From CAZLMF01 sp964560565 (GTDB lineage Bacteria; Bacillota; Clostridia; Oscillospirales; Ruminococcaceae), in the NCBI GenBank assembly GCA_964560565.1, contig CAZLMF010000003.1:1-37562 (forward strand): DNA of 37,562 bases, given 5' to 3'. Shown here one piece after another: positions 6,136 to 16,056 of the stretch. Position numbers and translations under genes: made by a program. How positions within the stretch are numbered: the stretch's first letter is position 1; each line of letters starts with the position of its first letter. The notes under the pieces are model-generated. The model searched no databases and was not told the DNA's origin. It worked only from the letters and a program-made list of their open reading frames with translations.

Positions 6136-8418
6136 TTATAATGTCAGCAGTTCTATATCATCCTTAGCTGTGACTTTTAGCTTTTTAGGTGGATTGTCGC
6201 ACATTTCAACAAAGAGATTTGCGATTTTATCCTCCACAAGCTTGCGGATATTCTTGCGTATATCCCTTGCTCCGAACTTGCCTCCGAAGGACTTTTCTGC
6301 AATGAAAGCAAGCACCTTATCATCATAGCTAAAGTCGATGTTTTTCTCCTTTAGCGGCTCAACAAGCTCATTTAACATAAGTGCCGCTATGCTGCGGAAG
6401 TTCTCTTTAGTAAGTGGGTTAAACACCACAGTTTCATCGACACGGCTAAGGAATTCAGGACGCAAAAACTCAGATAGCGCCTTTAGGGCGCGCTCCTTGG
6501 AAATGTCGCCGCTTGTCTTTGAAAATCCAACACCTGAGCTTTTATCGGTGGAACCTGCGTTTGAGGTCATGCAGATTACGGTATTCTCAAAGCTTACAGT
6601 GCGGCCGTGGGCATCATTCACCTTGCCCTCATCTAAAACTTGCAGGAGTATATTCATCACATCGGGGTGCGCCTTTTCAATCTCGTCAAAAAGCACCACT
6701 GAGTAGGGCTTGCGCCGCACCTTCTCGGTAAGTTGCCCTGCTTCATCATAGCCAACATATCCCGGAGGCGAGCCGATTAGGCGAGAAACTGCGTGCTTTT
6801 CCATAAACTCGCTCATATCAAGGCGAATTAGCGGATCAACTGTATCAAAAAGTTCCCCTGCTAAAACCTTAACAAGCTCGGTTTTGCCAACACCTGTAGG
6901 GCCTACAAAGATAAAGCTTGCAGGACGGCGACGCTTTGAAAGCTGAACACGGCTGCGCTTCATTGCATTTGCAACAAGCTTGCAAGCCTCATCCTGACCG
7001 ATAATATGGGATTTTAGCACGTCTTCCAACTTGCCGATTTTACGAAACTCCGTCTCCATGATTTTGCTTGCAGGAATCCCTGTCCATAGCTCAATTACCT
7101 TTGACAAGTCCTCCTCAGTGACAGTTAAGTTCGCAACGATAGGCTCAAGCTCTAAAAGCGACTGCTTTATCCTTGCAACCTCGGTTTTTACCACTGCAAG
7201 CCGCTCGTAGTCAACTTCAGTAGTTTGTGACTCAAGCTTTGATTCCTCATCTGTCAGCTTTTTAAGCTCCACTGTTTGGCTTTCATACTTTGCAAGCTCC
7301 CTGCTCTTAATGCTTGCACATGCACAGGACTCATCAAGTAGGTCAATTGCCTTGTCAGGCAAAAAGCGGTCGGTGATATATCTCTCGGACATCACAGCGC
7401 ACATGCGCAGTACTTCATCTGATACTTTAACTTTATGGTGTAGCTCGTAATAGTGCTTAATGCCATGCAATACCTCGATGGTGTCCTCAATGCTAGGCTC
7501 CGCAACGGTAACAGGCTGAAAACGGCGCTCAAGCGCGCTATCCTTCTCGATATGTTTGCGATATTCGGTGAAGGTAGTCGCCCCTATCACCTGCACCTCG
7601 CCCCTAGAGAGGGCGGGCTTAAGTATGTTTGCAGCGTTCATGCTGCCCTCAGAATCACCTGTCCCGACAAGATTGTGAAGCTCGTCAATGAACAGGATTA
7701 TGTTGCCTGCCGCTTTAACCTCGTCAACAAGCCCCTTAACACGGCTTTCAAACTGGCCTCTAAACTGAGTGCCTGCCACAAGGGCGGTAAGATCAAGGAG
7801 GAATACCTCCTTATCGGCAAGGCGAAAGGGAACGTCCCCTAAGACAATTTTCTGTGCAATTCCCTCTGCTATGGCAGTTTTGCCGACACCAGGCTCGCCT
7901 ATTAGGCAAGGGTTATTCTTCTGGCGACGGGATAAAATTTGGGTAACACGGTAAATCTCTTTATCACGCCCGATAATATTGTCAAGCTTGCCCTCTTTAG
8001 CTCGTGCGGTCAGGTCAATGCAATACTGGTCAAGGAACTTGCGCTTTTTTTCTTCTTTTTCCTTTTGCTTGCCCTTGTTCCCACGCTCAGACGGGGTAGT
8101 AAAAGGCTTCCCACGCTCGTCATCGCTATTTTTAGGATTGCCGAGCATATTCGAGCCAAATATATTTTGAAGAAAATTGGGCAAGGTATCAGATCCGCCC
8201 TGCTCAAAGGAATCACCGTCACTTAGCTCCATAAGCTGATTGCTAAGCATCTCTATATCGTCCTCATCAATGCCCATCTGTTTAATGTATTCCTGAACCT
8301 GAGGCAAATTGAGCTCCTTTGCGCACACAAGGCAAAGCCCCTCGTTTCGGTGCTCCTCCCCTTGCATAGCTGTGATAAACACCACTGCCATTCTCTTTTT
8401 GCATCTACTACAAAGCAT
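6136..8418 (-). CDS. clpE: ClpE/ClpC-type AAA+ unfoldase with N-terminal zinc finger
   Basis: The 760-residue Hsp100 protein begins with a four-Cys zinc finger (Cys3, Cys6, Cys29, Cys32), as in ClpE, and lacks the ClpN repeat domain of ClpC. AAA1 has GEPGVGKT (about 172-179) and LFIDELH. A coiled-coil middle segment follows at about 380-450. AAA2 has GPTGVGKT (about 504-511) and VVLFDEIEKAHP, and ends with a GARDIRKNI sensor-2. A VGF tripeptide in SSGVGFSK fits the ClpP-docking loop, so it probably feeds substrates to ClpP in the cytosol. It is 34 nt downstream of the CvpA-like gene. I see no CtsR heptad repeat nearby, unlike stress-induced clpE of bacilli. The ClpE versus ClpC name is the only doubt. 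Confidence 0.93.
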   Translation of the reverse strand: MLCSRCKKRMAVVFITAMQGEEHRNEGLCLVCAKELNLPQVQEYIKQMGIDEDDIEMLSNQLMELSDGDSFEQGGSDTLPNFLQNIFGSNMLGNPKNSDDERGKPFTTPSERGNKGKQKEKEEKKRKFLDQYCIDLTARAKEGKLDNIIGRDKEIYRVTQILSRRQKNNPCLIGEPGVGKTAIAEGIAQKIVLGDVPFRLADKEVFLLDLTALVAGTQFRGQFESRVKGLVDEVKAAGNIILFIDELHNLVGTGDSEGSMNAANILKPALSRGEVQVIGATTFTEYRKHIEKDSALERRFQPVTVAEPSIEDTIEVLHGIKHYYELHHKVKVSDEVLRMCAVMSERYITDRFLPDKAIDLLDESCACASIKSRELAKYESQTVELKKLTDEESKLESQTTEVDYERLAVVKTEVARIKQSLLELEPIVANLTVTEEDLSKVIELWTGIPASKIMETEFRKIGKLEDVLKSHIIGQDEACKLVANAMKRSRVQLSKRRRPASFIFVGPTGVGKTELVKVLAGELFDTVDPLIRLDMSEFMEKHAVSRLIGSPPGYVGYDEAGQLTEKVRRKPYSVVLFDEIEKAHPDVMNILLQVLDEGKVNDAHGRTVSFENTVICMTSNAGSTDKSSGVGFSKTSGDISKERALKALSEFLRPEFLSRVDETVVFNPLTKENFRSIAALMLNELVEPLKEKNIDFSYDDKVLAFIAEKSFGGKFGARDIRKNIRKLVEDKIANLFVEMCDNPPKKLKVTAKDDIELLTL

Positions 8419-8451
8419 ATAAAGTCCTTTCTAACCCTTTGGGTGATTTAT

Positions 8452-9177
8452 CTATTGTATCCACTCAAAAATGTCATACTCATAAATAGTGTGATATATT
8501 TTAGTTTCCTCGATTGTCGGTTCATTTATCACGATTAGCTCATTTGATGAAAGCATTGTAACTGCTCTTATGCCAATGGTGATAAGCATCAGCACAATAC
8601 CAGCTTCAAGCAGTCCTAAAGCACCGCCAAGTAGAGAGTTTAGCGTCCCCACAATGGGTATTTTGTTGACAAAGCTGCACATTCCTGCAATCAACTTTAC
8701 TGCTATCATTGCAAGTGTCACCAATAATACAAAGACAAGCACTCTAATTAGGAACACTACCATTGGCTTTACTACTGAATTTGCAACCGTTGTTGCGATT
8801 TCAGATTTGCCGCTGTCTAAGCTTTCATTTATATTTTCATAGGTTTTTTCGTCAAGCTGTATATACTCTGCGAGCATATCTGCAAGCGGATCGGGTAAAA
8901 CACTTAAAATACTGTCAGTTACTCCTTCAAAAGTGTACTCCCCTGTGATATCATCGAGTTTTTCGTTTATACCGCTTACAACTTCTGCTTCAATCCAGTT
9001 GTCGTATATCCATGTGGAAATTCCGCCACTTAGCCATAAGGCAAGAAGTATTGCCACGATATTCCCCACAAGCAGAACTAATGAGCGCAAAAAGCCACGC
9101 TTTGACCCTATATAAACGCATACTATTACCACAACAATAACCATTATGTCAAAAATTAACGCAAACTGTTCTCCCAT
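8452..9177 (-). CDS. CvpA-family membrane protein
   Basis: The 241-residue protein has four hydrophobic segments: about 9-25, 31-50, 138-165 and 184-206. The N-terminal pattern (D-x-MVIVVVIVCVYIGSKRGFLRS followed by a second helix) is that of CvpA/colicin V production proteins. The family's molecular role is unsettled in Firmicutes; cell-envelope functions are reported. ATG follows AAAGGAG. The gene lies between the DUF5711-like gene (14 nt) and clpE (33 nt). Confidence 0.82.
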   Translation of the reverse strand: MGEQFALIFDIMVIVVVIVCVYIGSKRGFLRSLVLLVGNIVAILLALWLSGGISTWIYDNWIEAEVVSGINEKLDDITGEYTFEGVTDSILSVLPDPLADMLAEYIQLDEKTYENINESLDSGKSEIATTVANSVVKPMVVFLIRVLVFVLLVTLAMIAVKLIAGMCSFVNKIPIVGTLNSLLGGALGLLEAGIVLMLITIGIRAVTMLSSNELIVINEPTIEETKIYHTIYEYDIFEWIQ

Positions 9178-9191
9178 TTCGATACTCTCCT

Positions 9192-10379
9192 TTAATCAGT
9201 CAAACTCTGATAATTCATTACTTCCTTTTTGCTAATTTTTACGATATTCCTGTCCCTTAATAAATAGCAATAATCGTCAAGGGTGATTATTTGCTCGTAC
9301 TCCTGTTCAAGCTTTAACTCCGCAAGAGGCTCGTTTTCAATGGAGTATACATAAAGCATATTGGAGGTAAGCAAGTATATTGAGTCGCTATCCGCGTATA
9401 AATCCTTAACCTGCCCGTCAATATTGTGCTTATTAGACTCTGAAACAGTATCCTTACCGGCACTTAGAATGGTTATTCCTCTGCTGTTGCTGTCCTCGAG
9501 CTCTAACGTAAGAGTAGCATCCGATTTGGCAATACGGGCAATATCAGTGGTGAATGAATGCTGATGAGAGATCTGCCCGTCGCTATCAACTTGAATGATT
9601 GCATTGTCGCCAGCTGCAATTATATTGCCATTTTCAACTAACCCTAAGGAGAATACCATACTGCCTGCAATATCCGTTGTCCAAACTACTTCCTCGCTTG
9701 AAAAGTCAAAGCGGTATAGCTTTGTAAGGAACTCCCCCTCATTTGAAGTAATTGTACTTACTATTGCACCCTTAGAGTCGGAAGTGAACTCCACATCAAG
9801 GATTTTATAATCGCTGTACCAAGTGAAAATCTCGTCCCCGCGGTTATTGTAGATGGCCATTTGTGCATTATAATGGGTTGACTCGGTGACTACCGCAACA
9901 TAATCCTTGCCGCTAATCCTTGCAAGTATAATCTTCTCGCTAAGAGTCTTAGAGTATACCTCTGTGGATTTTGAGCGCACCAGAAAATTGTATGCGCCCT
10001 TGTCATATAGCAATATACGGCGGTTTGATACCTGCATATAAGGGTTTGAATAGGTATGCTGCTGAGAAATCTCACGCTTACCTGTATTGCTATAAGATAA
10101 TATATATGTATCAGTAAGCACTGCAATTGAGCTTCCCATGGGCTGCATATCATAGCCTGCACTCGACCTTAGTGAAATAGGGAAACCTTGAGTAGTGCTG
10201 CCGTCAATTTCGGTAATTCTCTCCTCGACCCTGTTAAATAAGTTCATCCACATATCGCTTGTGAAATAAAGCACCATTGCAATAGCAATTAAAACAAGCA
10301 GAGTAAAAAATCTTTTTCGATTTCGATTTCGTTTACGCCTTTTGCGGTAGCGTTCAATGCTGTTTACATCATCCATCAT
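9192..10379 (-). CDS. DUF5711-like membrane-anchored beta-propeller protein
   Basis: The 395-residue protein has a very basic cytoplasmic N-terminus (RYRKRRKRNRNRKRFF), one membrane helix at about 25-41, then an all-beta extracytoplasmic domain. That domain has recurring strand patterns such as SIAVLTDTYILSYS and SIYLLTSNMLYVYS, suggesting a WD/PQQ-like propeller. The layout fits the DUF5711 family of clostridia, often found beside CvpA-family genes. Function unknown; an envelope scaffold or sensor is a guess. Confidence 0.78.
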   Translation of the reverse strand: MMDDVNSIERYRKRRKRNRNRKRFFTLLVLIAIAMVLYFTSDMWMNLFNRVEERITEIDGSTTQGFPISLRSSAGYDMQPMGSSIAVLTDTYILSYSNTGKREISQQHTYSNPYMQVSNRRILLYDKGAYNFLVRSKSTEVYSKTLSEKIILARISGKDYVAVVTESTHYNAQMAIYNNRGDEIFTWYSDYKILDVEFTSDSKGAIVSTITSNEGEFLTKLYRFDFSSEEVVWTTDIAGSMVFSLGLVENGNIIAAGDNAIIQVDSDGQISHQHSFTTDIARIAKSDATLTLELEDSNSRGITILSAGKDTVSESNKHNIDGQVKDLYADSDSIYLLTSNMLYVYSIENEPLAELKLEQEYEQIITLDDYCYLLRDRNIVKISKKEVMNYQSLTD

Positions 10380-10413
10380 ATCGCTCTACCCTTCCTTGGA
10401 TTCTTTGTAGCTC

Positions 10414-11163
10414 TTAGTATATAACTCTGTTTAGATAAAGACCGTGGGCGGGCAATGTCACTCCTGCAAGGCTGCGATTGTCTGTCAGCAGGCTTTGCTT
10501 TATATCCTCTGCGCTGCGCTTACCCTCGGAAAAATATATAAGCGTGCCGCTTAGTATCCTTACCATATTATATAGAAAGCCATTTCCTCTTATTATGAAC
10601 TCAACGGAGTTGCCGCCTGTTTGCCTTCTTTTTACGTCAAAGCTGTAAATTGTGCGCACTGTTGACTTGACTGTACTCCTGGCACTGCAATAGGATGCAA
10701 AGTCATGCTCACCCACAAAAAGCTGTGCTACCTCGGCTAGTCTTGCCTCATCGAGTGGGTATCTATAATGATAAGCAAGGTTTTGCAGAAATGGATTTCG
10801 CACCTCGCTATTGTGAGAAAGGTAGATATATTCCTTTTCCTTAGCATCAAACCTAGCATTGAAGGACATATCCGTATCCTCGCAGGATAAAACTGCTATA
10901 TCAAAAGGCAAAAGGGCGTTCATGCCCTTTGCAAGAGCTTTGCAATCAATTTCACTTTGAATGTGAACGTTGAAGCAGAAATGCCTTGCGTGGACACCTG
11001 CATCTGTGCGAGAGCATCCGTTTACAGCGCAGTGGCTGTCCTTGCCTATTATCTGACTTAGAACACTTTCAAGCTCCCCTTGAATTGAGGTTGCATTATC
11101 CTGTCGCTGAAAGCCATGAAACCGGCTGCCACAATAGGATATTTCAAATTTAAGGTTTCTCAT
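10414..11163 (-). CDS. truA: tRNA pseudouridine(38-40) synthase TruA
   Basis: This 249-residue TruA has the catalytic Asp in SRTDAGVHA (about 52-60) and the FHGFQRQ motif near the N-terminus. It isomerises uridines 38-40 in the anticodon arm of many tRNAs. Its place after ecfA1-ecfA2-ecfT repeats the order known from Bacillus. The Shine-Dalgarno before the ATG at 11163 is weak, so translation may be low. Confidence 0.97.
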   Translation of the reverse strand: MRNLKFEISYCGSRFHGFQRQDNATSIQGELESVLSQIIGKDSHCAVNGCSRTDAGVHARHFCFNVHIQSEIDCKALAKGMNALLPFDIAVLSCEDTDMSFNARFDAKEKEYIYLSHNSEVRNPFLQNLAYHYRYPLDEARLAEVAQLFVGEHDFASYCSARSTVKSTVRTIYSFDVKRRQTGGNSVEFIIRGNGFLYNMVRILSGTLIYFSEGKRSAEDIKQSLLTDNRSLAGVTLPAHGLYLNRVIY

Positions 11164-11236
11164 TTTAATTCTTGCTCATTCCATGTGTATTGCCGTTTAT
11201 AACAGCTTAAAACAGTACAAAAGCTTGCGATTTATT

Positions 11237-12037
11237 TTACCACATAATATTTATAATTACAACAAGCCCTATTGCCGCTGCGGATATTGCCACGCCAATG
11301 AAATCCCTTACTCTTGCGTGCAGCTGCCTAAGTCTTGTCCTTCCCTCACCGCCACGATAGCAGCGGCATTCCATAGCAAGGGCAAGCTCCTCTGCCCTGC
11401 GAAATGCGGATACAAATAGCGGTACAAGTATCGGCACTAATGCCTTTGAACGGCGCACAATGCCTCCGCTTTCAATATCTGCGCCTCTTGCCTTTTGTGC
11501 GGACATGATTTTGTCGGTTTCCTCTATAAGGGTAGGAATAAAGCGCAGTGCAATAGTCATCATCATTGCAAGTTCATGAACCGGCGCTTTTATTTTTTTA
11601 AGAGGTGACAAAAGCCGCTCTATTGCGTCTGTAAGAGCAATAGGCGAGGTGGTATAGGTAAGAAGCGAAGTGCCTGCAATTAGGCATACAATTCGCACAA
11701 CCATGAAGATTGAGGTTTGTATCCCCTCTTTAGAAATGCTTAAAACCCAAAAGCTCCATATCGTTTCGCCCTTTATGAAAAATAGGTTTAATATCGCTGT
11801 GAAAACCACAATAGGGATTATAGGTTTTAAGCCTTTGAGCATAAGCGTTAAGGGAATATGAGATACAAGGAAAGAAAGTAGCAAAAATGCCGCACCCACT
11901 AATAGGGCAATGGGGCTTCCTGCCGCAAAAAGCATGACAATGTATAAAAGTGTGATGATTATTTTCGACCTTGGGTCAAGGCTATGCACTACCGACTTGC
12001 CGGGGAAGTATTGCCCGATGGTAATATCCTTAAGCAT
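11237..12037 (-). CDS. ecfT: ECF transporter transmembrane subunit EcfT
   Basis: The protein has 266 residues and five or six membrane helices. The cytoplasmic coupling region contains ARGADIESGG, followed by a second Ala-Arg-Gly-like helix (RAEELALAMECRCYRGG), the two motifs that bind the EcfA ATPases. The start is set at ATG 12037 rather than TTG 12046, because AAAGGGGG lies 9 nt before the ATG but only 1 nt before the TTG. It overlaps the ecfA2 stop by 8 nt (ATGCTTAA). No substrate-binding S component is in the window, so this is a shared (group II) energising module for vitamin or metal uptake. Confidence 0.95.
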   Translation of the reverse strand: MLKDITIGQYFPGKSVVHSLDPRSKIIITLLYIVMLFAAGSPIALLVGAAFLLLSFLVSHIPLTLMLKGLKPIIPIVVFTAILNLFFIKGETIWSFWVLSISKEGIQTSIFMVVRIVCLIAGTSLLTYTTSPIALTDAIERLLSPLKKIKAPVHELAMMMTIALRFIPTLIEETDKIMSAQKARGADIESGGIVRRSKALVPILVPLFVSAFRRAEELALAMECRCYRGGEGRTRLRQLHARVRDFIGVAISAAAIGLVVIINIMW

Positions 12038-12896
12038 TACTGCCAACCCCCTTTAGCAGCATTAACAAGCGTTCCTTGCAGCGCTCAACGGTGTAAATGT
12101 CGTCGCCTAAGTCAACCCCACGTGAGGCTAATTTTTCCGCAAGCCTTGTGACTTGAGGGACATTTAGTCCCATTTCGGTAAGCTCCTTAGCCCTTGAGAA
12201 AACCTGATCGGTTGGCTCGTAGCAATATACCTGCGCCTTATTAAGCACAAGCACCTTTTTGCAATGCTTGGCTATATCCTCCATCGAATGAGATACAATC
12301 AAAACCGTACTGCCTGTTTTTTCGTGGTAGCTATGCAGCTGCCGCAAAATCTTATCTCTACCCTTTGGGTCAAGCCCTGCCGTGGGCTCGTCGAGGATTA
12401 GCACCCTAGGCTCCATTGCGATTACCCCTGCAATTGCCGCACGGCGCTTTTGTCCGCCAGAAAGCTCAAAGGGAGAGCGAGTTAAATGCTCCTCACGCAG
12501 TCCTACTAGCTGTGCAGCCTCATGGACACGCCTGTCAATTTCCTGCTCTGTAAGCTCCATATTGCGAGGGCCAAAGGCAATATCCTTGTAGACCGTCTCC
12601 TCAAAAAGCTGATACTCGGGATATTGAAACACAAGCCCCACCTTAAATCGCACAGCACGCAAAGAGGACTTATCCGCCCAAATATCCTTGCCGTCGATAT
12701 ATACCTTTCCTGCATCGGGGCGCAAAAGCCCGTTTAAGTGCTGAATAAATGTGGACTTGCCTGAGCCTGTATGACCAATGATTCCGACAAATTCGCCCTG
12801 CTCTATCTCTATATTTATATTGTCTATAGCTTTTTTCTCGAAAGGTGTCCCCTTACTGTAAACGTAAGTGAGGCCCTCTGTTTTAATGTATGACAA
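12030..12896 (-). CDS. ecfA2: ECF transporter ATPase EcfA2
   Basis: The 288-residue ABC ATPase has Walker A GHTGSGKST (about 40-48), signature LSGGQKRRAAIAG, Walker B VLILDEPTAGLDP and switch His (VSHSM). By position after EcfA1 and before EcfT it is EcfA2; the two ATPases form a heterodimer powering the ECF complex. The start is a TTG at 12896, 9 nt after AGGAG. The C-terminal domain contains the EcfA-type segment LTEMGLNVPQVTRLAEKL. Confidence 0.95.
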   Translation of the reverse strand: MSYIKTEGLTYVYSKGTPFEKKAIDNINIEIEQGEFVGIIGHTGSGKSTFIQHLNGLLRPDAGKVYIDGKDIWADKSSLRAVRFKVGLVFQYPEYQLFEETVYKDIAFGPRNMELTEQEIDRRVHEAAQLVGLREEHLTRSPFELSGGQKRRAAIAGVIAMEPRVLILDEPTAGLDPKGRDKILRQLHSYHEKTGSTVLIVSHSMEDIAKHCKKVLVLNKAQVYCYEPTDQVFSRAKELTEMGLNVPQVTRLAEKLASRGVDLGDDIYTVERCKERLLMLLKGVGSNA

Positions 12897-12947
12897 TGTT
12901 CTTACTCCTAAATAAATGTTGTTTTCTTTTGTTCTTATATTTATTCT

Positions 12948-13802
12948 TTATTGCTTGCGGACCAGCCTTACAATTGCGTCGGCAAACTCGTCCTCATCAA
13001 TGATTTGCGGCGGAATGTCAATCCCCTCGCGGATAAGCTCATGTGCAAGCTCCGTAACCTGCGGCACATCAAGCCCGACAGACTTCATGCGCTCCACCTG
13101 TGAAAACACCTCACGAGGCTTGCCATCTATAATTATTTCGCCGTTATCCATAACCACTACCCTATCCGCTTTTGCCGCCTCGTCCATATAGTGTGTAATC
13201 AGCACAATGGTTATGTCAAGCTCCTTGTTTAGTTTGCGAATGGTAGAGATTATTTCTTTGCGCCCTCTGGGGTCAAGCATTGCGGTAGGCTCGTCAAGTA
13301 CTATGCACTCCGGCAGCATTGCAATAATGCCTGCAACAGCTACACGCTGTTTTTGACCGCCTGAAAGCTGATGAGGTGCATGCTCGCGGTATTCGTACAT
13401 ATCCACTGCCTTTAGTGCATCGTCAACCCTCACACGGATTTCTTCGGATGGAACACCCATGTTTTCAGGGGCAAACGCTACATCCTCCTCTACAACCGTT
13501 GCGACAATTTGGTTGTCGGGGTTTTGGAACACCATTCCCACTCGCTGGCGAATGTCGAATAAGCGCTCATTATCGGAGGTGTCAATGCCTGCGACATAAA
13601 CCTTTCCTCCGCTTGGCAGGAGTATTGCGTTAAAATGCTTTGCAAGGGTGGATTTGCCGCTGCCGTTATGCCCTAAAATAGCCACAAACTGCCCCTTTGG
13701 TATCTCAAGGGATACTCGCTTTAAGACTAGGGGTGAGGGCTGTTCTTCCTCCTCGTTTGAATATGCAAATTCAAGGTCAACTACTGAAATTATATTATCC
13801 AT
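12948..13802 (-). CDS. ecfA1: ECF transporter ATPase EcfA1
   Basis: The ABC ATPase has Walker A GHNGSGKST, signature LSGGQKQRVAVAG, Walker B CIVLDEPTAMLDP and H-loop ITHYMDE. About 284 residues from the chosen start, ATG 13802 (MDNIISVVDLEFAY), which fits family N-termini. A longer in-frame GTG start at 13835 would add 11 residues inside the preceding gene without a Shine-Dalgarno. The ATG overlaps the methyltransferase stop by 8 nt (ATGGATAA), implying coupled translation. It pairs with EcfA2 and EcfT. Confidence 0.95.
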   Translation of the reverse strand: MDNIISVVDLEFAYSNEEEEQPSPLVLKRVSLEIPKGQFVAILGHNGSGKSTLAKHFNAILLPSGGKVYVAGIDTSDNERLFDIRQRVGMVFQNPDNQIVATVVEEDVAFAPENMGVPSEEIRVRVDDALKAVDMYEYREHAPHQLSGGQKQRVAVAGIIAMLPECIVLDEPTAMLDPRGRKEIISTIRKLNKELDITIVLITHYMDEAAKADRVVVMDNGEIIIDGKPREVFSQVERMKSVGLDVPQVTELAHELIREGIDIPPQIIDEDEFADAIVRLVRKQ

Positions 13803-14670
13803 TTGTGCCTGCTCTCCATATTGCGGTGCTTCCACAGGGAAGCGCCATTTTGCTGTTTTGGACAGGAAGTCCTATTTCCTCTGATATTATTTCCCCTTTG
13901 AAGCTTTTTCCAATAGTCATTTGAAGTAAATATGCCATTACTGATGGGGATAGCCCCGTTGTATAGCTGTTTAGTAGGAAAAATAAGGGCTTATCGCTTA
14001 AAAGCTTTGTGCATTCGCTGACAAGGTCGTAAATATTGTCCTCAAGCTTCCATACTTCACCGGTCGGGCCTCTGCCATAGGAGGGCGGGTCCATTATAAT
14101 GCCGTCATACTTGCGTCCACGGCGGACTTCCCTTGCTACGAACTTTTCGCAATCATCTACTATCCAGCGAATAGGCTTATCTGAAAGCCCTGAGAGCTTA
14201 GCGTTTTCACGCCCCCATTCAACCATGCCCTTTGCGGCGTCAACATGGCATACGCTTGCCCCTGCTTTTGCGCAAGCTAAAGTTGCGCCTCCTGTATATG
14301 CAAATAAGTTAAGCACATTTATTGGGCGGCTGGATTCTTCTATTAGCTTTGCGCACAAGTCCCAATTAACCGCCTGCTCGGGGAATAATCCTGTATGCTT
14401 AAAGCCTGTGGGGCGCACTATAAAGCGCAAGCCCTTGTAGCCTATCTCCCACTGCTCAGGCAATTGCTTTGAATACTGCCACTGACCTCCACCTGCGCTT
14501 GAGCGCAGATAGCGTGCGTGACAACTTTTCCATTCAAGTGCGGTCTTAGGGGTTTTCCATATAATTTGCGGATCGGGGCGAATTAGAGTGATATTTCCCC
14601 ACTGCTCAAGGCGTTCACCGTCTGAAGTGTCTATTAGGCGGTAGTCTCTCCAATCGGAGGAAATTCTCAT
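13795..14670 (-). CDS. Class I SAM-dependent methyltransferase, rRNA m5C (RlmI/RlmK)-like
   Basis: The 291-residue enzyme has the SAM-binding segment VLNLFAYTGGATLACAKAGA (about 119-138) and the catalytic-type motif MDPPSYGRG. This arrangement is typical of the SAM-dependent methyltransferase group related to 23S rRNA methyltransferase RlmI. No PUA domain is present, so its target RNA is uncertain. Its ATG overlaps the glmM stop by 4 nt (ATGA) and its stop overlaps ecfA1, so it is embedded in the run. Confidence 0.85.
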   Translation of the reverse strand: MRISSDWRDYRLIDTSDGERLEQWGNITLIRPDPQIIWKTPKTALEWKSCHARYLRSSAGGGQWQYSKQLPEQWEIGYKGLRFIVRPTGFKHTGLFPEQAVNWDLCAKLIEESSRPINVLNLFAYTGGATLACAKAGASVCHVDAAKGMVEWGRENAKLSGLSDKPIRWIVDDCEKFVAREVRRGRKYDGIIMDPPSYGRGPTGEVWKLEDNIYDLVSECTKLLSDKPLFFLLNSYTTGLSPSVMAYLLQMTIGKSFKGEIISEEIGLPVQNSKMALPCGSTAIWRAGTNG

Positions 14671-16019
14671 TTAGGGCACCTCTGTCTTATAACCTCGGCA
14701 ATTTTCATAGCACCTTCATTTATGGTATCAAAGTTTTTACCCTCAATCATTACTCTAATTAGTGGCTCTGTGCCGGATTCACGCACTAATACCCTTGCAT
14801 CGTCACCAAGCTCACGCTCGACTTCGGAAATGCACGAGCATATTCCCTCATCATCCTGCCAGTTTCCACGTGCAAATTCGCTAATTTTTATGTTTATCAT
14901 AATTTGCGGATAACGCTCTATATCATCTGCAAGCTCGCTCATTTTAAGCTCTGAAAGCTTCATTGCGCTTAAAAGCTGAACTGCTGAAAGCTCACCGTCA
15001 CCTGTGGTGGCATGGTCAAGGAAAATTATATGCCCTGATTGCTCGCCCCCAAGGTTATAGCCCTTTGCACGCATTTCCTCAAGGACATATCTATCCCCCA
15101 CCTTAGTAATTGCGGTGTCGATATTATTTTCCTTGCAGAACTTGAAAAAGCCCATATTAGACATAACTGTGACAACCACAGCGTTATTATGAAGCTCTCC
15201 CTTTTGGCGCATAGTTTTTGCGAAAATTCCAAGCATTTTATCCCCGTCAACCACCTCGCCGTTTTCATCCACCGCAATACAGCGGTCAGCATCGCCGTCA
15301 AAAGCGACACCTGCGTGACAGCGGTTATCCTTTACAAACTTCGATAATACCTCGATATTAGTCGAGCCGCAGTTTTCGTTGATGTTGATACCGTCGGGTT
15401 TATTGTTTATTAACTGCACATTTGCACCTAAACCGATAAATAAGTCCTCAGCGGTGGTGCTTGCACTGCCGTTTGCGCAGTCAACTGCAATACGCATACC
15501 CGATAGGTTATCAGGGATAGTGCGCATGATGTAGTTGATATAGTCCCTTGTTGCCCATTTAGCATACTTTACTTTGCCTATTTCAGTGCCGTTTTTAAGC
15601 TCCATCGACTGAGGATTGTCAAGGACAAGTGCCTCAATTTCCTCCTCAATTTCATCGGAAAGCTTAAAGCCCTCATGGTTAAAAAGCTTAATACCGTTGT
15701 ATTCAACGGTATTATGTGATGCGGATATGACAACGCCTGCATCCGCCCCATACTTGCGAACAAGATATGCAACTGCCGGAGTGGGGACTACTCCTAAAAT
15801 TTCGACATCGGCGCCAACTGAGCATATTCCTGCGCAAAGTGCCGCCTCCAAAACATCGGAGGAAACCCTTGTATCCTTCCCCACAAGTATTCGTGGGCGG
15901 TGGTTTGTATGCTTTGTAAGCACACAGGCTGCCGCTCTGCCGATATTCATTGCAAGCTCACAGGTAAGCTCGGTAATTGCAACACCTCTTGCACCATCAG
16001 TGCCAAATAATCTTCCCAT
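14667..16019 (-). CDS. glmM: Phosphoglucosamine mutase GlmM
   Basis: The 450-residue enzyme converts glucosamine-6-phosphate to glucosamine-1-phosphate for UDP-GlcNAc and peptidoglycan synthesis. The N-terminal FGTDGARG, the phosphoserine loop ISASHN (about 98-103), metal-binding DGDADR and C-terminal RESGTEPLIRVM are all present. ATG follows GGGAGG. In many Firmicutes glmM is cotranscribed with cdaA-cdaR and GlmM inhibits CdaA; here it sits with ruvB and a methyltransferase about 6.5 kb from cdaA, on the opposite strand. Confidence 0.98.
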   Translation of the reverse strand: MGRLFGTDGARGVAITELTCELAMNIGRAAACVLTKHTNHRPRILVGKDTRVSSDVLEAALCAGICSVGADVEILGVVPTPAVAYLVRKYGADAGVVISASHNTVEYNGIKLFNHEGFKLSDEIEEEIEALVLDNPQSMELKNGTEIGKVKYAKWATRDYINYIMRTIPDNLSGMRIAVDCANGSASTTAEDLFIGLGANVQLINNKPDGININENCGSTNIEVLSKFVKDNRCHAGVAFDGDADRCIAVDENGEVVDGDKMLGIFAKTMRQKGELHNNAVVVTVMSNMGFFKFCKENNIDTAITKVGDRYVLEEMRAKGYNLGGEQSGHIIFLDHATTGDGELSAVQLLSAMKLSELKMSELADDIERYPQIMINIKISEFARGNWQDDEGICSCISEVERELGDDARVLVRESGTEPLIRVMIEGKNFDTINEGAMKIAEVIRQRCPK

Positions 16020-16056
16020 CTATTTTCCTCCCAAATTGTTATAGGATTGTGATAAA

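Noticed and set aside
7453..7842. 129-codon plus-strand ORF inside clpE
   Set aside because: Antisense shadow of the conserved AAA1 domain.
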